DNA of 38,571 nt from assembly GCF_001279725.1 (NCBI RefSeq), contig NZ_LGDE01000438.1, positions 1 through 38,571 of the forward strand. Reading direction: 5' to 3'. This document shows positions 30,497-38,463 of the stretch, in pieces. The stretch is from Streptomyces sp. WM4235. Its GTDB lineage: Bacteria; Actinomycetota; Actinomycetes; Streptomycetales; Streptomycetaceae. Made by a program: the position numbers and the translations under genes. The notes below the pieces were generated by a model. It was not told the DNA's origin. It searched no databases and saw nothing but the letters and a program-made list of their open reading frames with translations. The stretch's first letter is position 1. The number at the start of each line of letters is the position of its first letter.

Positions 30497-31608
30497 GCCG
30501 CGACCTCCTTGTCGGTCTTGATGGCGTGGCCCGCGGCCAGTTCCTCGCCGACCTTCTGCTGCTGTCGGCGGATGCCGTAACGGCGGACGAGCTCGTACGA
30601 GACGACGACCGCGATCACGATGAGGCCCTTCATGATCGTGCCGATCTCCTTCGCGTACCCGGCCGTGTCGAGCGAGGCCGAGGCCTTGTCGATGAAGGCC
30701 ATCAGGAACGCGGCGAGGAGGATGCCGACCGGGCTGTTGCGGCCGAGCAGCGCGATGGTGATGCCGGTGAAGCCGACGCCGACCGGGAAGGAGAGGTTGT
30801 ACGTGTGGGTCTCGCCCAGCAGCTGCGGCATGCCGGACAGACCGGCGACGGCGCCCGAGATCAACATCGAGGTGATGATCATCTTCTTGGCGTCCACGCC
30901 GGACGCCTGGGCGGCGGACTCGCTGGCGCCGGTGGCGCGCAGGTCGAAGCCGAAGCGGGTGCGGTTGAGCACGAACCAGTAGACGATGCCGAGGGCGAAG
31001 GCCACGAAGGTGAAGCCGTAGATCTCCAGGCCGTCACCGATGGACAGCGCCGGGAACCAGCCGGACTCGGCGATGTCGCCCGTGGTCAGGTCGTTGGAGC
31101 CCGCCGGCTGGATGCCGAGGTTCTTCGGCAGGATCAGCCAGGCGATCAGGCTGGTCGCGATGGCGTTCAGCATGATCGTGGAGACGACCTCGCTGACCCC
31201 GCGCTTGGCCTTCAGGACACCCGCGATGCCGGCCCAGAAGGCACCGGTCAGCATGGCGACGACCACGATCACCAGGATGTGCAGCGGGCCCGGCAGGGTG
31301 ACGGCGGTGCCGACCACGGCCGAGATCATCGCGGCGAGCCGGTACTGGCCGTCGACGCCGATGTTGAAGAGGTTCATCCGGAAGCCGATGGCCACGGCCA
31401 GGGCCGCCAGGTAGTACGTACCGGCCTGGTTCACGATGAGGACCTGCACGTCCTCATAGGAGGCGTTCTCGACCATGAGGCGCATGGGCTCGATCGGGTC
31501 CACGCCCGTCGCGGCCAGCACGATCATGGTCAGCAGGAAGGCGCTGACCAGCGCGAGCGCGGGGCCGGCGAAGCCGAGGAGCAGCCGGTCCTTGTCGAAT
31601 TTCTTCAT
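30493..31608 (-). CDS. ABC transporter permease, nucleoside uptake (first)
   Basis: 371 residues from ATG at 31608, which overlaps the ATPase stop by four bases (ATGA). About ten hydrophobic segments. Signatures are YYLAALAVAIGFRMNLFNIGVDGQYRLAAM, KRGVSEVVSTIMLNAIATSL and RATGASESAAQASGVD (ATPase contact). It corresponds to the YufP/NupP-type partner of the other permease; the two form the membrane channel. The frame stays open upstream, but that part is antisense-like to the ATPase and is not coding. Confidence 0.9.
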   Translation of the reverse strand: MKKFDKDRLLLGFAGPALALVSAFLLTMIVLAATGVDPIEPMRLMVENASYEDVQVLIVNQAGTYYLAALAVAIGFRMNLFNIGVDGQYRLAAMISAVVGTAVTLPGPLHILVIVVVAMLTGAFWAGIAGVLKAKRGVSEVVSTIMLNAIATSLIAWLILPKNLGIQPAGSNDLTTGDIAESGWFPALSIGDGLEIYGFTFVAFALGIVYWFVLNRTRFGFDLRATGASESAAQASGVDAKKMIITSMLISGAVAGLSGMPQLLGETHTYNLSFPVGVGFTGITIALLGRNSPVGILLAAFLMAFIDKASASLDTAGYAKEIGTIMKGLIVIAVVVSYELVRRYGIRRQQQKVGEELAAGHAIKTDKEVAA

Positions 31609-33344
31609 CGGGCCTCGTCCTCCGGGGCATCGGTACCAGCGTCGGTACCGGCGGAGTGGTTGTCGGTGGCTTCCAGGTGCCCGGAGGCGGCGCCCGTCAT
31701 GGCGGTGCCGAGTTCCTCGGGGGTGACGGTCGCGGGGTCCGCGTCCGCGACCAGGCGGCCGCGGTAGATCACGCGCAGGGTGTCGGACAGGCCGATCAGC
31801 TCGTCCAGGTCCGCGGAGATCAGGAGCACGGCCAGGCCCTCGCGGCGGGCCTCGCGGATGGCGTCCCAGATCTGCGCCTGCGCGCCGACGTCCACACCGC
31901 GGGTGGGGTGGGCGGCGATGAGGAACTTCGGGTTGTGGCTCATCTCGCGGCCGACGATCAGCTTCTGCTGGTTGCCGCCGGAGAGCGAGGCCGCGGTCAC
32001 CTCGATGCCGGGCGTGCGGACGTCGTACTCGCGCACGATCCGCTCGGTGTCCTTGCGGGCGGCCTTCGGGTCGAGGATGCCGCGCTTGGAGTTCGGCGAC
32101 TCGGTGACGTGACCCAGGATGCGGTTCTCCCACAGCGGGGATTCCAGCAACAGGCCGTGCCGGTGGCGGTCCTCGGGGATGTACCCGATGCCGCCCTCGC
32201 GGCGCTTGCGGACCGACGCCTTGGTGATCTCGGTGCCGTCGAGGGTGATGACGCCGGCGTCCGGGGTCGTCATGCCCATCAGGGCTTCGATCAACTCGGT
32301 CTGGCCGTTGCCCTCGACGCCCGCGATGCCGAGGACCTCGCCCTTGTGGATCGTGAAGGCGATGTCGTCCAGGAGCAGGCGGCCGATGCCGGCCGGCTCG
32401 TGGACGAAGGCGTCGGACAGGCCCGGCGTGCGCGCGGTGTCCTCGGTGTTGACGGGGGGAAGACCACCCTCGGCGACGGTCAGACCCGCCACCTTCAGCA
32501 TCGGGACGTCCGTCACGGTCGACTCGCGGGTCTCCGGGGAAGGGAGTTCGGAGCCGACCATCAGCTCGGCGAGCTGCTTGGTGGTGGTGTTGCGCGGGTC
32601 GGCGGTGCCGACCGTGGTGCCGCGACGGATGACGGTGATGTCGTCCGCGACCTTCAGGACCTCGCCCAGCTTGTGCGAGATGAAGATGACGGTCAGGCCT
32701 TCGGCCTTGAGCTCCCGCAGGTTGTCGAAGAGCGCGTCCACCTCCTGCGGCACGAGCACGGCGGTCGGCTCGTCGAGGATGAGGATCTTCGCGCCGCGGT
32801 AGAGGACCTTGAGGATCTCCACGCGCTGGCGGTCGGCGACACCGAGGTCCTCGACCAGTGCGTCGGGGCGCACGCCGAGGCCGTACGCGTCCGAGATCTC
32901 CTTGATCTTCTTGCGGGCCTTGGCGCCGATGCCGTAGAGCTTCTCGCCGCCGAGAACCACGTTCTCCAGGACGGTGAGGTTGTCGGCCAGCATGAAGTGC
33001 TGGTGCACCATGCCGATGCCGCGGGCGATGGCGTCGCCGGGGCTGGAGAAGGTGACCTGCTCCCCGTCGATGGCGATGGTGCCCTCGTCCGGCTTCTGCA
33101 TGCCGTAGAGGATCTTCATCAGGGTCGACTTGCCGGCGCCGTTCTCACCGACGAGGGCGTGAACCGTGCCCTTGCGGACGGTGATCGCGATGTCCTTGTT
33201 GGCGACGACGCCGGGGAAACGCTTGGTGATGCCGTGCAGTTCTACGGCGAGAGGGGGGCTGGACGCGTTGATGACGCACTCTCCTTGGCGCGGAAGGAGC
33301 TGGAGGCAGGAGGACAGGGCGGGGAGAGAAGGTATCGCGTCCAC
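31605..33344 (-). CDS. ABC transporter ATPase, nucleoside uptake (two nucleotide-binding domains)
   Basis: 579 residues as drawn from the GTG at 33344. Domain 1: Walker A VGENGAGKSTLMK, signature LGVADRQRVEIL, Walker B ILILDEPTAVL. Domain 2: degenerate Walker A (GVEGNGQTELIEAL), signature SLSGGNQQKLIVGRE, Walker B FLIAAHPTRGVD. This two-domain RbsA/NupO-like ATPase drives the permease pair. The start is uncertain. GTG 33344 is the only ordinary codon between the operator and the conserved VELHGITKRFPG; a much better AAGGAG (33286-33281) points to a GTC (33275) or ATC (33272) codon, giving about 556 residues. It is the first gene of ATPase-permease-permease-cdd. Confidence 0.88.
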   Translation of the reverse strand: MDAIPSLPALSSCLQLLPRQGECVINASSPPLAVELHGITKRFPGVVANKDIAITVRKGTVHALVGENGAGKSTLMKILYGMQKPDEGTIAIDGEQVTFSSPGDAIARGIGMVHQHFMLADNLTVLENVVLGGEKLYGIGAKARKKIKEISDAYGLGVRPDALVEDLGVADRQRVEILKVLYRGAKILILDEPTAVLVPQEVDALFDNLRELKAEGLTVIFISHKLGEVLKVADDITVIRRGTTVGTADPRNTTTKQLAELMVGSELPSPETRESTVTDVPMLKVAGLTVAEGGLPPVNTEDTARTPGLSDAFVHEPAGIGRLLLDDIAFTIHKGEVLGIAGVEGNGQTELIEALMGMTTPDAGVITLDGTEITKASVRKRREGGIGYIPEDRHRHGLLLESPLWENRILGHVTESPNSKRGILDPKAARKDTERIVREYDVRTPGIEVTAASLSGGNQQKLIVGREMSHNPKFLIAAHPTRGVDVGAQAQIWDAIREARREGLAVLLISADLDELIGLSDTLRVIYRGRLVADADPATVTPEELGTAMTGAASGHLEATDNHSAGTDAGTDAPEDEAR

Positions 33345-33349
33345 GATGC

Positions 33350-33365
33350 CTCTACGCGCGTAGCA
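33350..33365. promoter_or_regulatory. TACGCGCGTA operator upstream of the ABC operon
   Basis: The perfect core is at 33353-33362 with CTC on the left. On the minus strand its downstream arm reads TAGAGG, a possible -10 element. It controls the ATPase-permease-permease-cdd operon independently of the BMP gene. Confidence 0.75.
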
Positions 33366-33420
33366 CTGTCGAAAGTGAAAACTTGCGGCCAACTGACCAC
33401 AAGGAACACCGAACACGGCT

Positions 33421-33460
33421 CGGGGCCCGGGAGCGATAGAGACCGCTTCCCGGACCCCGG
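33421..33460 (-). terminator. Imperfect hairpin between the BMP gene and the ABC operon
   Basis: Arms 33421-33435 and 33444-33460 pair with one bulge and one mismatch. It lies 28 bases after the BMP stop and could partly end that transcript, separating high expression of the binding protein from that of the ATPase. Confidence 0.55.
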
Positions 33461-33487
33461 AGACCATTACCGCATGTCGGACGGCCC

Positions 33488-34555
33488 TTACGGGGCGGTC
33501 TTGACGGTGATCTTCTTGGCGATGATGTCGGCCTTGGCCTTCTCCACCGCGGCGATGACTTCAGCCATCTTCTTGTACTCGGGGTTGGAGTCGGCCAGGC
33601 CGACGCCGTCCTTGTCCAGGCCGTAACGGATCTCGCCGTTCTCCGGCTTGCCGTCCTTGACCGACTTGATCAGGTTGTAGACCGAGTCGGAGACGTCCTT
33701 GGTGACCGAGGTCAGGATGTGGTCCTTGTACTTCGACAGACCGGCCTGGTTGTACTGATCGGAGTCGACGCCGATGGCCCACTTGCCCTTGGCCGAGGCG
33801 GCCTCGATGGCACCGGAGCCCGCGAGACCGGCGGCGGCGTACACCACGTCGGCGCCGCCCGCGTCGATCTGGCCGTTGGCGGCGGCCTTGCCCAGGTCGG
33901 GCTTGGAGAAGCCACCGAAGTCCGGGGGCTGCGTCAGGTAGGCCGACAGCACCTTGGCGTTCGGGTTGGTGTCCTTGACGCCCTGGGTGAAGCCCGCCTC
34001 GAACTTCTTGATCAGCGGAACCTCGACACCGCCGATGAAGCCGACCGTGCCGGTCTTCGAGACCTTGGCGGCGGCGACGCCGGCCAGGTAGGAGCCCTGC
34101 TCCTCGTTGAAGACCAGGTTGGCGATGTTCTTGCCGGTCACCGAGGTGTCGTCGATGATGCCGAACGTGGTGTTCGGGAACTTCGGCGCGACCTTCTTGA
34201 TGGCCGGGGCGTAGGCGAAACCGACGCCGATCACCGGGTTGTTGCCCTTGCGGGCCAGCTCGGTGAGGCGCTGGACCTTGTCGGCCTCGCCCTCGCCGTC
34301 CGTGGGCTCCGCCTCGGCGGTGGTGATCTTCAGCTCCGACTTGGCCTTCTCGAGGCCCGCGAAGGCGGCGTCGTTGAACGACTGGTCGCCGCGGCCACCG
34401 ATGTCGTACGCGATGGCGGCGCCGGCGGCGGCCTTCGTCTCCGAGGAGGAGGACGAGGGGCTGTCAGACGACTTCTTACCGCCACAGGCGGTGGCCGAGA
34501 GGGCCAGCGCGGCGGACGCGAGGCCCACGGTGGCGATCCTGGTGATCCGGCGCAA
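33488..34555 (-). CDS. BMP-family nucleoside-binding lipoprotein
   Basis: 355 residues from a TTG start, set by AAGGAG seven bases upstream. The signal peptide ends in a lipobox (LSATAC, Cys about residue 24), followed by a Ser-rich linker. The mature protein shows the BMP/PnrA pattern: YDIGGRGDQSFNDAAFAGL, PVIGVGFAYAPAIKKVAPKFPNT, VGFIGGVEVPLIKKFEAGFTQGV, ADVVYAAAGLAGSGAIEAA and WAIGVDSDQ. PnrA-type proteins bind purine nucleosides and deliver them to the ABC permeases. It has its own operator. It probably serves the downstream ABC operon. Confidence 0.93.
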   Translation of the reverse strand: MRRITRIATVGLASAALALSATACGGKKSSDSPSSSSSETKAAAGAAIAYDIGGRGDQSFNDAAFAGLEKAKSELKITTAEAEPTDGEGEADKVQRLTELARKGNNPVIGVGFAYAPAIKKVAPKFPNTTFGIIDDTSVTGKNIANLVFNEEQGSYLAGVAAAKVSKTGTVGFIGGVEVPLIKKFEAGFTQGVKDTNPNAKVLSAYLTQPPDFGGFSKPDLGKAAANGQIDAGGADVVYAAAGLAGSGAIEAASAKGKWAIGVDSDQYNQAGLSKYKDHILTSVTKDVSDSVYNLIKSVKDGKPENGEIRYGLDKDGVGLADSNPEYKKMAEVIAAVEKAKADIIAKKITVKTAP

Positions 34556-34614
34556 GGGGAGGCTCCTTCAAAACCTGACCGAAGCGCCACGACCGGCGCT
34601 GGTTTCGCGGCGAT

Positions 34615-34630
34615 CGTAACGCGCGTAGAT
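34615..34630. promoter_or_regulatory. AACGCGCGTA operator upstream of the BMP gene
   Basis: CGTAACGCGCGTAGAT: one half is perfect and the other is weak, so this is the least conserved copy. On the minus strand TACGAT (34618-34613) follows at once and may be the -10 element, leaving a leader of about 50 bases. Confidence 0.6.
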
Positions 34631-34682
34631 GTCAGTTAAAGGCCCGTTCATGAGTCGTTATCGGATCGTCGCGAACCGGACA

Positions 34683-34698
34683 GTGACCGATCGGTGAC
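34683..34698. promoter_or_regulatory. AfsQ1-type box upstream of the BMP gene
   Basis: GTGAC, six bases (cgatcg), GTGAC; the inner ACCGATCGGT is a perfect palindrome. It lies 55 bases upstream of the BMP operator. The pattern reads GTnAC-n6-GTnAC on both strands. Confidence 0.5.
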
Positions 34699-34705
34699 TC
34701 CCCTT

Positions 34706-34738
34706 GTGTCCAGCCCTTGCGTACCAAGGGCTGGACAC
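34706..34738. terminator. Terminator after the amidohydrolase gene
   Basis: A perfect 14-bp stem (34706-34719 with 34725-34738) and a five-base loop, about 100 bases after the amidohydrolase stop. It insulates the BMP promoter from read-through. Confidence 0.8.
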
Positions 34739-34781
34739 GTATACCGACCGACCACCGGATGATGTAGGGACTTTGCCGGGG

Positions 34782-34805
34782 CTTGACCGCGACCTTGACC
34801 GCGAA
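34782..34805. repeat. Tandem 12-bp repeat
   Basis: CTTGACCGCGA(C/A) occurs twice head to tail between the terminator at 34706 and the end of the amidohydrolase gene. No role is evident. Confidence 0.5.
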
Positions 34806-34841
34806 CCCCCTGGCGCCCGGGTCGGCGCCGAGCGGGCGGCG

Positions 34842-36122
34842 TTACCCGGCCGATCGCCCCCGGTGGGCGTCGAGTCGGGCCTCGCCCCGCCCGTCGAGCA
34901 GGGCCGCGGCGGTGAAGAACTCCACGCCGACCCCGATCGCGGACTCGTCGACGTCGAAGTCGCCCCGGTGCAGGTCCTTCTTGGTCGTGTCCCCGGGCTT
35001 GCGGACGCCGAGGCGGGCCATGGCGCCGGGAACGTGCTCCAGGTACCAGGAGAAGTCCTCCCCGCCCAGGCTCTGCTCGGTGTCCTCGATCGACTCCGCG
35101 CCGAGCCGGGCCGCCATGGACTCGCGGAGCAGTTCGGTGACCACCGGGTCGTTGACCACCGGCGGGACGCCCCGGACGTAGGTGATCTCCGACTTGGCCC
35201 CGTGCAGGGTCGCGATCTCGTCGATGGCCGCGTGGATCTGGTCGGGGGCCTCGTGCCAGGCGTTGATGTCCAGGCAGCGAACGGTCCCGGACAGTTCCGC
35301 GTGCATCGGGATGACGTTGCAGGCGTGCCCGGACTCGATCCGGCCCCAGGTGACCGACATGCCCGAGCGGGCGTCCATCCGGCGGGCCAGCACGGCCGGG
35401 ACGTCCACGGCGACCCGCGCGGCGGCCGTCACCAGGTCGGTGGTCAGGTGCGGGCGGGCGGTGTGCCCGCCGGGACCGGCCAGGGTGACCTCCAGGCGGT
35501 CGCAGGCCGAGGTGATGGGGCCGGACCGCAGTCCGATCCGCCCCGAGTCCACGCGGGGGTCGCAGTGCACCGCGATGATCTTGCCTACGCCGTCGAGCAC
35601 CCCGGATTCGATGGCGTCGCTCGCGCCGCCGGGCAGGACCTCCTCGGCGGGCTGGAAGAGCAGGCGCACGGGATTCGGGAGCAGGCCCTGCCGGTCGAGT
35701 TCGGCGAGCACCAGGCCGGCGCCGAGCACGACCGAGGTGTGGACGTCGTGTCCGCAGGCGTGCGCGCGGTCCGGGATGGTGGACCGGTACTCGACGTGCA
35801 CCTTGGCGTCCGGGATGGGCAGGGCGTCGATGTCCGCGCGCAGGGCCAGCATCGGCCGGCCGCCGTCCCAGGTCCCCACGTCACAGATGAGGCCGGTGCC
35901 GGACTTCAGCACCCGTGGTCGCAGGCCGGCCTGCTCCAACCGGGCCTTGATCGCCGCCGTCGTGCGGACCTCCTGGTGTCCCAACTCGGGATGCATGTGC
36001 AAGTCCCGGCGGAAGGCGATCAGTTCGGCACGCAGGTGGTCCGGAAGCTTGCCGGGCAGCTCGGGCCGGTCGGGCTTGCCGGGCAGGGCGGTCTGGGACT
36101 CGCGGGACATCAACTGGTTCAC
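34842..36122 (-). CDS. M20-family amidohydrolase/peptidase
   Basis: 426 residues from GTG at 36122; ATG at 36110 is an alternative. The M20D pattern is seen: RRDLHMHPELGHQEVRT, ALRADIDALPI, the metal loop HACGHDVHTSVVLGAG, QPAEEVLPGGA with the catalytic Glu pair, HCDPRVDSG, GPGGHTARPH in the dimerisation lid, and GGEDFSWYLEHVPGAMARLG near the end. Members remove acyl groups from N-acyl amino acids or cleave small amides, with two metal ions. There is no ribosome site; TACCCT lies seven bases before the GTG. It carries no TACGCGCGTA operator, so it is probably not part of the nucleoside regulon. Confidence 0.88.
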   Translation of the reverse strand: MNQLMSRESQTALPGKPDRPELPGKLPDHLRAELIAFRRDLHMHPELGHQEVRTTAAIKARLEQAGLRPRVLKSGTGLICDVGTWDGGRPMLALRADIDALPIPDAKVHVEYRSTIPDRAHACGHDVHTSVVLGAGLVLAELDRQGLLPNPVRLLFQPAEEVLPGGASDAIESGVLDGVGKIIAVHCDPRVDSGRIGLRSGPITSACDRLEVTLAGPGGHTARPHLTTDLVTAAARVAVDVPAVLARRMDARSGMSVTWGRIESGHACNVIPMHAELSGTVRCLDINAWHEAPDQIHAAIDEIATLHGAKSEITYVRGVPPVVNDPVVTELLRESMAARLGAESIEDTEQSLGGEDFSWYLEHVPGAMARLGVRKPGDTTKKDLHRGDFDVDESAIGVGVEFFTAAALLDGRGEARLDAHRGRSAG

Positions 36123-36247
36123 CCGTTTAAGGGTAGGCCCACCGACGGGTCAACTGGCTGGAGATCACAAAAAGTTCATGCCGTTAGGGGAAAGAAACCC
36201 GACCTCTGGACGCATGACCGTATGCGTGCGCGGGTAAACTCGCGCGC

Positions 36248-37480
36248 TCAGCCGGCCGCCCGAGCGGTCTGAGCGGGGAGTCTGCGCACATCACGGGCGG
36301 TTTCGGTGACCCCGGCCAGGAAGCCGCGGGCCCGCGGCGAGGCGGCCGCGGTGAGCCAGGCGGGATCGACCTCGCACACGGCCACGGTGACGCCGGAGCC
36401 GATCAGGGCGTACGGCAGGGTGTGGACGACCGTGGACGGAAAGCTGACGATGGTGCGGCCCACCGGCCCCCGCCGGGCGATCAGCTCCAGCGGCAGGTCC
36501 GGACGTACGATCTCCAGCCCGGTCGCCTCGCTCAGCGCGCGCAGCTTCTCCGGGGACTCACGGCGGTGCGCGAAGTAGCGGGTCGCGCCGTGTTCCCTGG
36601 TCAGGGCCAGGACGGCGGCCCGGTAGCGGACCGGGTCCACCACGCCCGTCTCCACGAGCGAGGTGCCGACCAGGTCCGTTCCCCTGGTCAGGCGGGGCGG
36701 GCCGAAACGGGACCGGGTCCAGGCGAAGTCGTTCAGGCGTACCTCCATCCCGGGCAGCGGGGTGACCGGCATCGAGGTGAACACCTCCACCCGGCGACGG
36801 TCGCCGCCCGGGGTCAGCCTGCGGCGCGCGGTCCCCGACACCGGGGCGTACGCGAACTCGCGCACCCGGGCCCCGGCGCCGGCCCCCGTACGGTGCCAGC
36901 GGCGCAGCCGCTCCCCGCGCCCGAGCTGCGCGACGAACTCCATGGTGGCGGTGCCGTCGTCGACGACGACCAGTTCGGCGGCCCGCGCCGGGGCCAGCAG
37001 GAGCTGGACGAAGCGGGAGAAGGGGTCGCCCACCACGATCCGCTCGGCCCGGCGCACGTCGGCGGCGAGCGCGGCCAGCGCCTTGAAGGGGGCGCCGGCG
37101 CCCCCGCGCGCCTCCTGCCAGTGGACGGTGTACCCCTCGTCGCGGGCGAGCCCGGCGACCCGGCGGAGCTGCCCCCGGGACATCGGGTCGGTGGGCGGGA
37201 GGACCACGATCGTCGGCGCCTGCGGGCCCGAAGCCCCGGAGCCGGACGGGGTGCGCGAGCCGCCGGCGCGGTCGGCGGTGTGATCCCCGGCCGCCCGGGC
37301 GGTGGACCGGCCGGGCTGGCGCGGGACGCCGTCCAGCAGCCGACCGGCGGCCTCGCGGGCGGCCGCGTCGTCGGCTCGGGCGGGCCCGTCGTCGGCTCGG
37401 CGCGCGTGGGCCCACTCCAGGACGTTCAGCAGCTGGACCGGGCTTTCCACGAAGGCCAGGGTGGATGCGGAAGGGATCAC
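36248..37480 (-). CDS. Polysialyltransferase-like protein
   Basis: 410 residues from GTG at 37480, six bases after GAGGAG. The start (STLAFVESPVQLLNVLEWAH) is the typical first strand and helix of the alpha-2,8-polysialyltransferase-like family; ERIVVGDPFSRFVQLLLAP and ELVVVDDGTATMEFVAQL are the DxFS and DDGT motifs. C-terminal RYFAHRRESPEKLRALS and IVSFPSTVVHTLPYALIGSGV contain the conserved HRRE and P-S-T-V segments that bind CMP-nonulosonate. A low-complexity insert (about 28-85) separates the first helix from the rest. It probably polymerises a nonulosonate in the cell wall. It follows the NeuB gene by 74 bases. Confidence 0.85.
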   Translation of the reverse strand: MIPSASTLAFVESPVQLLNVLEWAHARRADDGPARADDAAAREAAGRLLDGVPRQPGRSTARAAGDHTADRAGGSRTPSGSGASGPQAPTIVVLPPTDPMSRGQLRRVAGLARDEGYTVHWQEARGGAGAPFKALAALAADVRRAERIVVGDPFSRFVQLLLAPARAAELVVVDDGTATMEFVAQLGRGERLRRWHRTGAGAGARVREFAYAPVSGTARRRLTPGGDRRRVEVFTSMPVTPLPGMEVRLNDFAWTRSRFGPPRLTRGTDLVGTSLVETGVVDPVRYRAAVLALTREHGATRYFAHRRESPEKLRALSEATGLEIVRPDLPLELIARRGPVGRTIVSFPSTVVHTLPYALIGSGVTVAVCEVDPAWLTAAASPRARGFLAGVTETARDVRRLPAQTARAAG

Positions 37481-37554
37481 CACGTTCTCCTCGTCAGGTG
37501 CGGGGGTACCGCGCGCGCCGGGACCGCGGGCCGCGCCGGGGCGGAGCGGGACGG

Positions 37555-38463
37555 TCAGACCGCAGTGAGGTCGCCCTGGAAGCGGCGGAGCTTCTTCATG
37601 GGGGCCAGCTCGGACTCGTAGACGCGCTTGACGCCGTCGCCGAGGGCGGTCTCGATGGTGCGGATGTCGCGGACCAGGCGGGTCAGTCCGCCCGGCTCGA
37701 CGGAGGCGGCCTGGTCGGAGCCCCACATGGCGCGGTCGAGGGTGATGTGGCGCTCGACGAAGGTGGCGCCGAGGGCGACGGCGGCCAGGGTGGTCTGGAG
37801 GCCGGTCTCGTGGCCGGAGTAGCCGATGGGGACGTTGGGGTACTCCTCCCGAAGGGTGTTGATCACCTTCAGGTTGAGCTCCTCGGCCTTGGCCGGGTAG
37901 GTCGAAGTGGCGTGGCACAGAAGGATGTTGTCGCTGCCGAGCACCTCGACGGCGTGCCGGATCTGCCGGGGGGTGGACATGCCGGTGGACAGGACGACGG
38001 TGCGTCCGGTGGCGCGCAGCGCGCGCAGCAGTTCGTCGTCGGTGAGGGAGGCGGAGGCCACCTTGTGGGCGGGGACGTCGAACTTCTCCAGGAAGGCGAC
38101 GGCCTCGGTGTCCCACGGGGAGGCGAACCAGTCGATGCCGCGCTTGGCGCAGTGCTCGTCTATGGCCAGGTAGTCGGCCTCGTCGAACTCGACGCGGTGG
38201 CGGTAGTCGATGTAGGTCATCCGACCCCAGGGGGTGTCGCGCTCGATGTCCCACTGGTCGCGCGGGGTGCAGATCTCGGGGGTGCGCTTCTGGAACTTGA
38301 CGGCGTCGCAGCCGGCTTCGGCGGCGGCGTCGATGAGCGCGAAGGCGTTGCCGAGGTCGCCGTTGTGGTTGATGCCGATCTCGCCGACGACGTAGACGGG
38401 GTGACCGGGGCCTGCGGTGCGCGAACCGAAGGCGCGGAGGCGGGAGTTGGCGGTGGCGCTCAT
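37555..38463 (-). CDS. NeuB-family nonulosonate synthase without SAF domain
   Basis: 302 residues. It condenses phosphoenolpyruvate with a hexose derivative to a nine-carbon acid. The TIM-barrel motifs are VGEIGINHNGDL, DAVKFQKRTPE, IDWFASPWD, VLSTGMSTPRQI, LLCHATSTYP, IGYSGHETG with the metal-binding His, and FVERHITLDRAMWGSDQAAS. The usual C-terminal SAF (antifreeze-like) domain is missing, so the protein is about 45 residues shorter than bacterial NeuB and may have another acceptor, such as mannose for Kdn. From what I recall, S. coelicolor has a Kdn-containing teichulosonic acid made by genes of this kind. The start overlaps the upstream gene by four bases (ATGA). Confidence 0.88.
   Translation of the reverse strand: MSATANSRLRAFGSRTAGPGHPVYVVGEIGINHNGDLGNAFALIDAAAEAGCDAVKFQKRTPEICTPRDQWDIERDTPWGRMTYIDYRHRVEFDEADYLAIDEHCAKRGIDWFASPWDTEAVAFLEKFDVPAHKVASASLTDDELLRALRATGRTVVLSTGMSTPRQIRHAVEVLGSDNILLCHATSTYPAKAEELNLKVINTLREEYPNVPIGYSGHETGLQTTLAAVALGATFVERHITLDRAMWGSDQAASVEPGGLTRLVRDIRTIETALGDGVKRVYESELAPMKKLRRFQGDLTAV

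Noticed and set aside
34556..34841. Purine riboswitch upstream of the nucleoside-binding lipoprotein gene
   Set aside because: The predicted leader is only about 50 bases and no three-way junction or conserved purine-aptamer loops are visible; an operator explains the control better.
34842..36122. M20 amidohydrolase as a member of the nucleoside regulon
   Set aside because: It has no TACGCGCGTA site and a strong terminator separates it from the BMP gene.
36248..38254. A single 668-residue frame spanning the polysialyltransferase-like gene and most of the NeuB region
   Set aside because: Upstream of 37480 the frame is out of phase with the clear NeuB coding sequence and is Arg/Pro/His-rich; a GAGGAG-preceded GTG at 37480 gives the sensible start.
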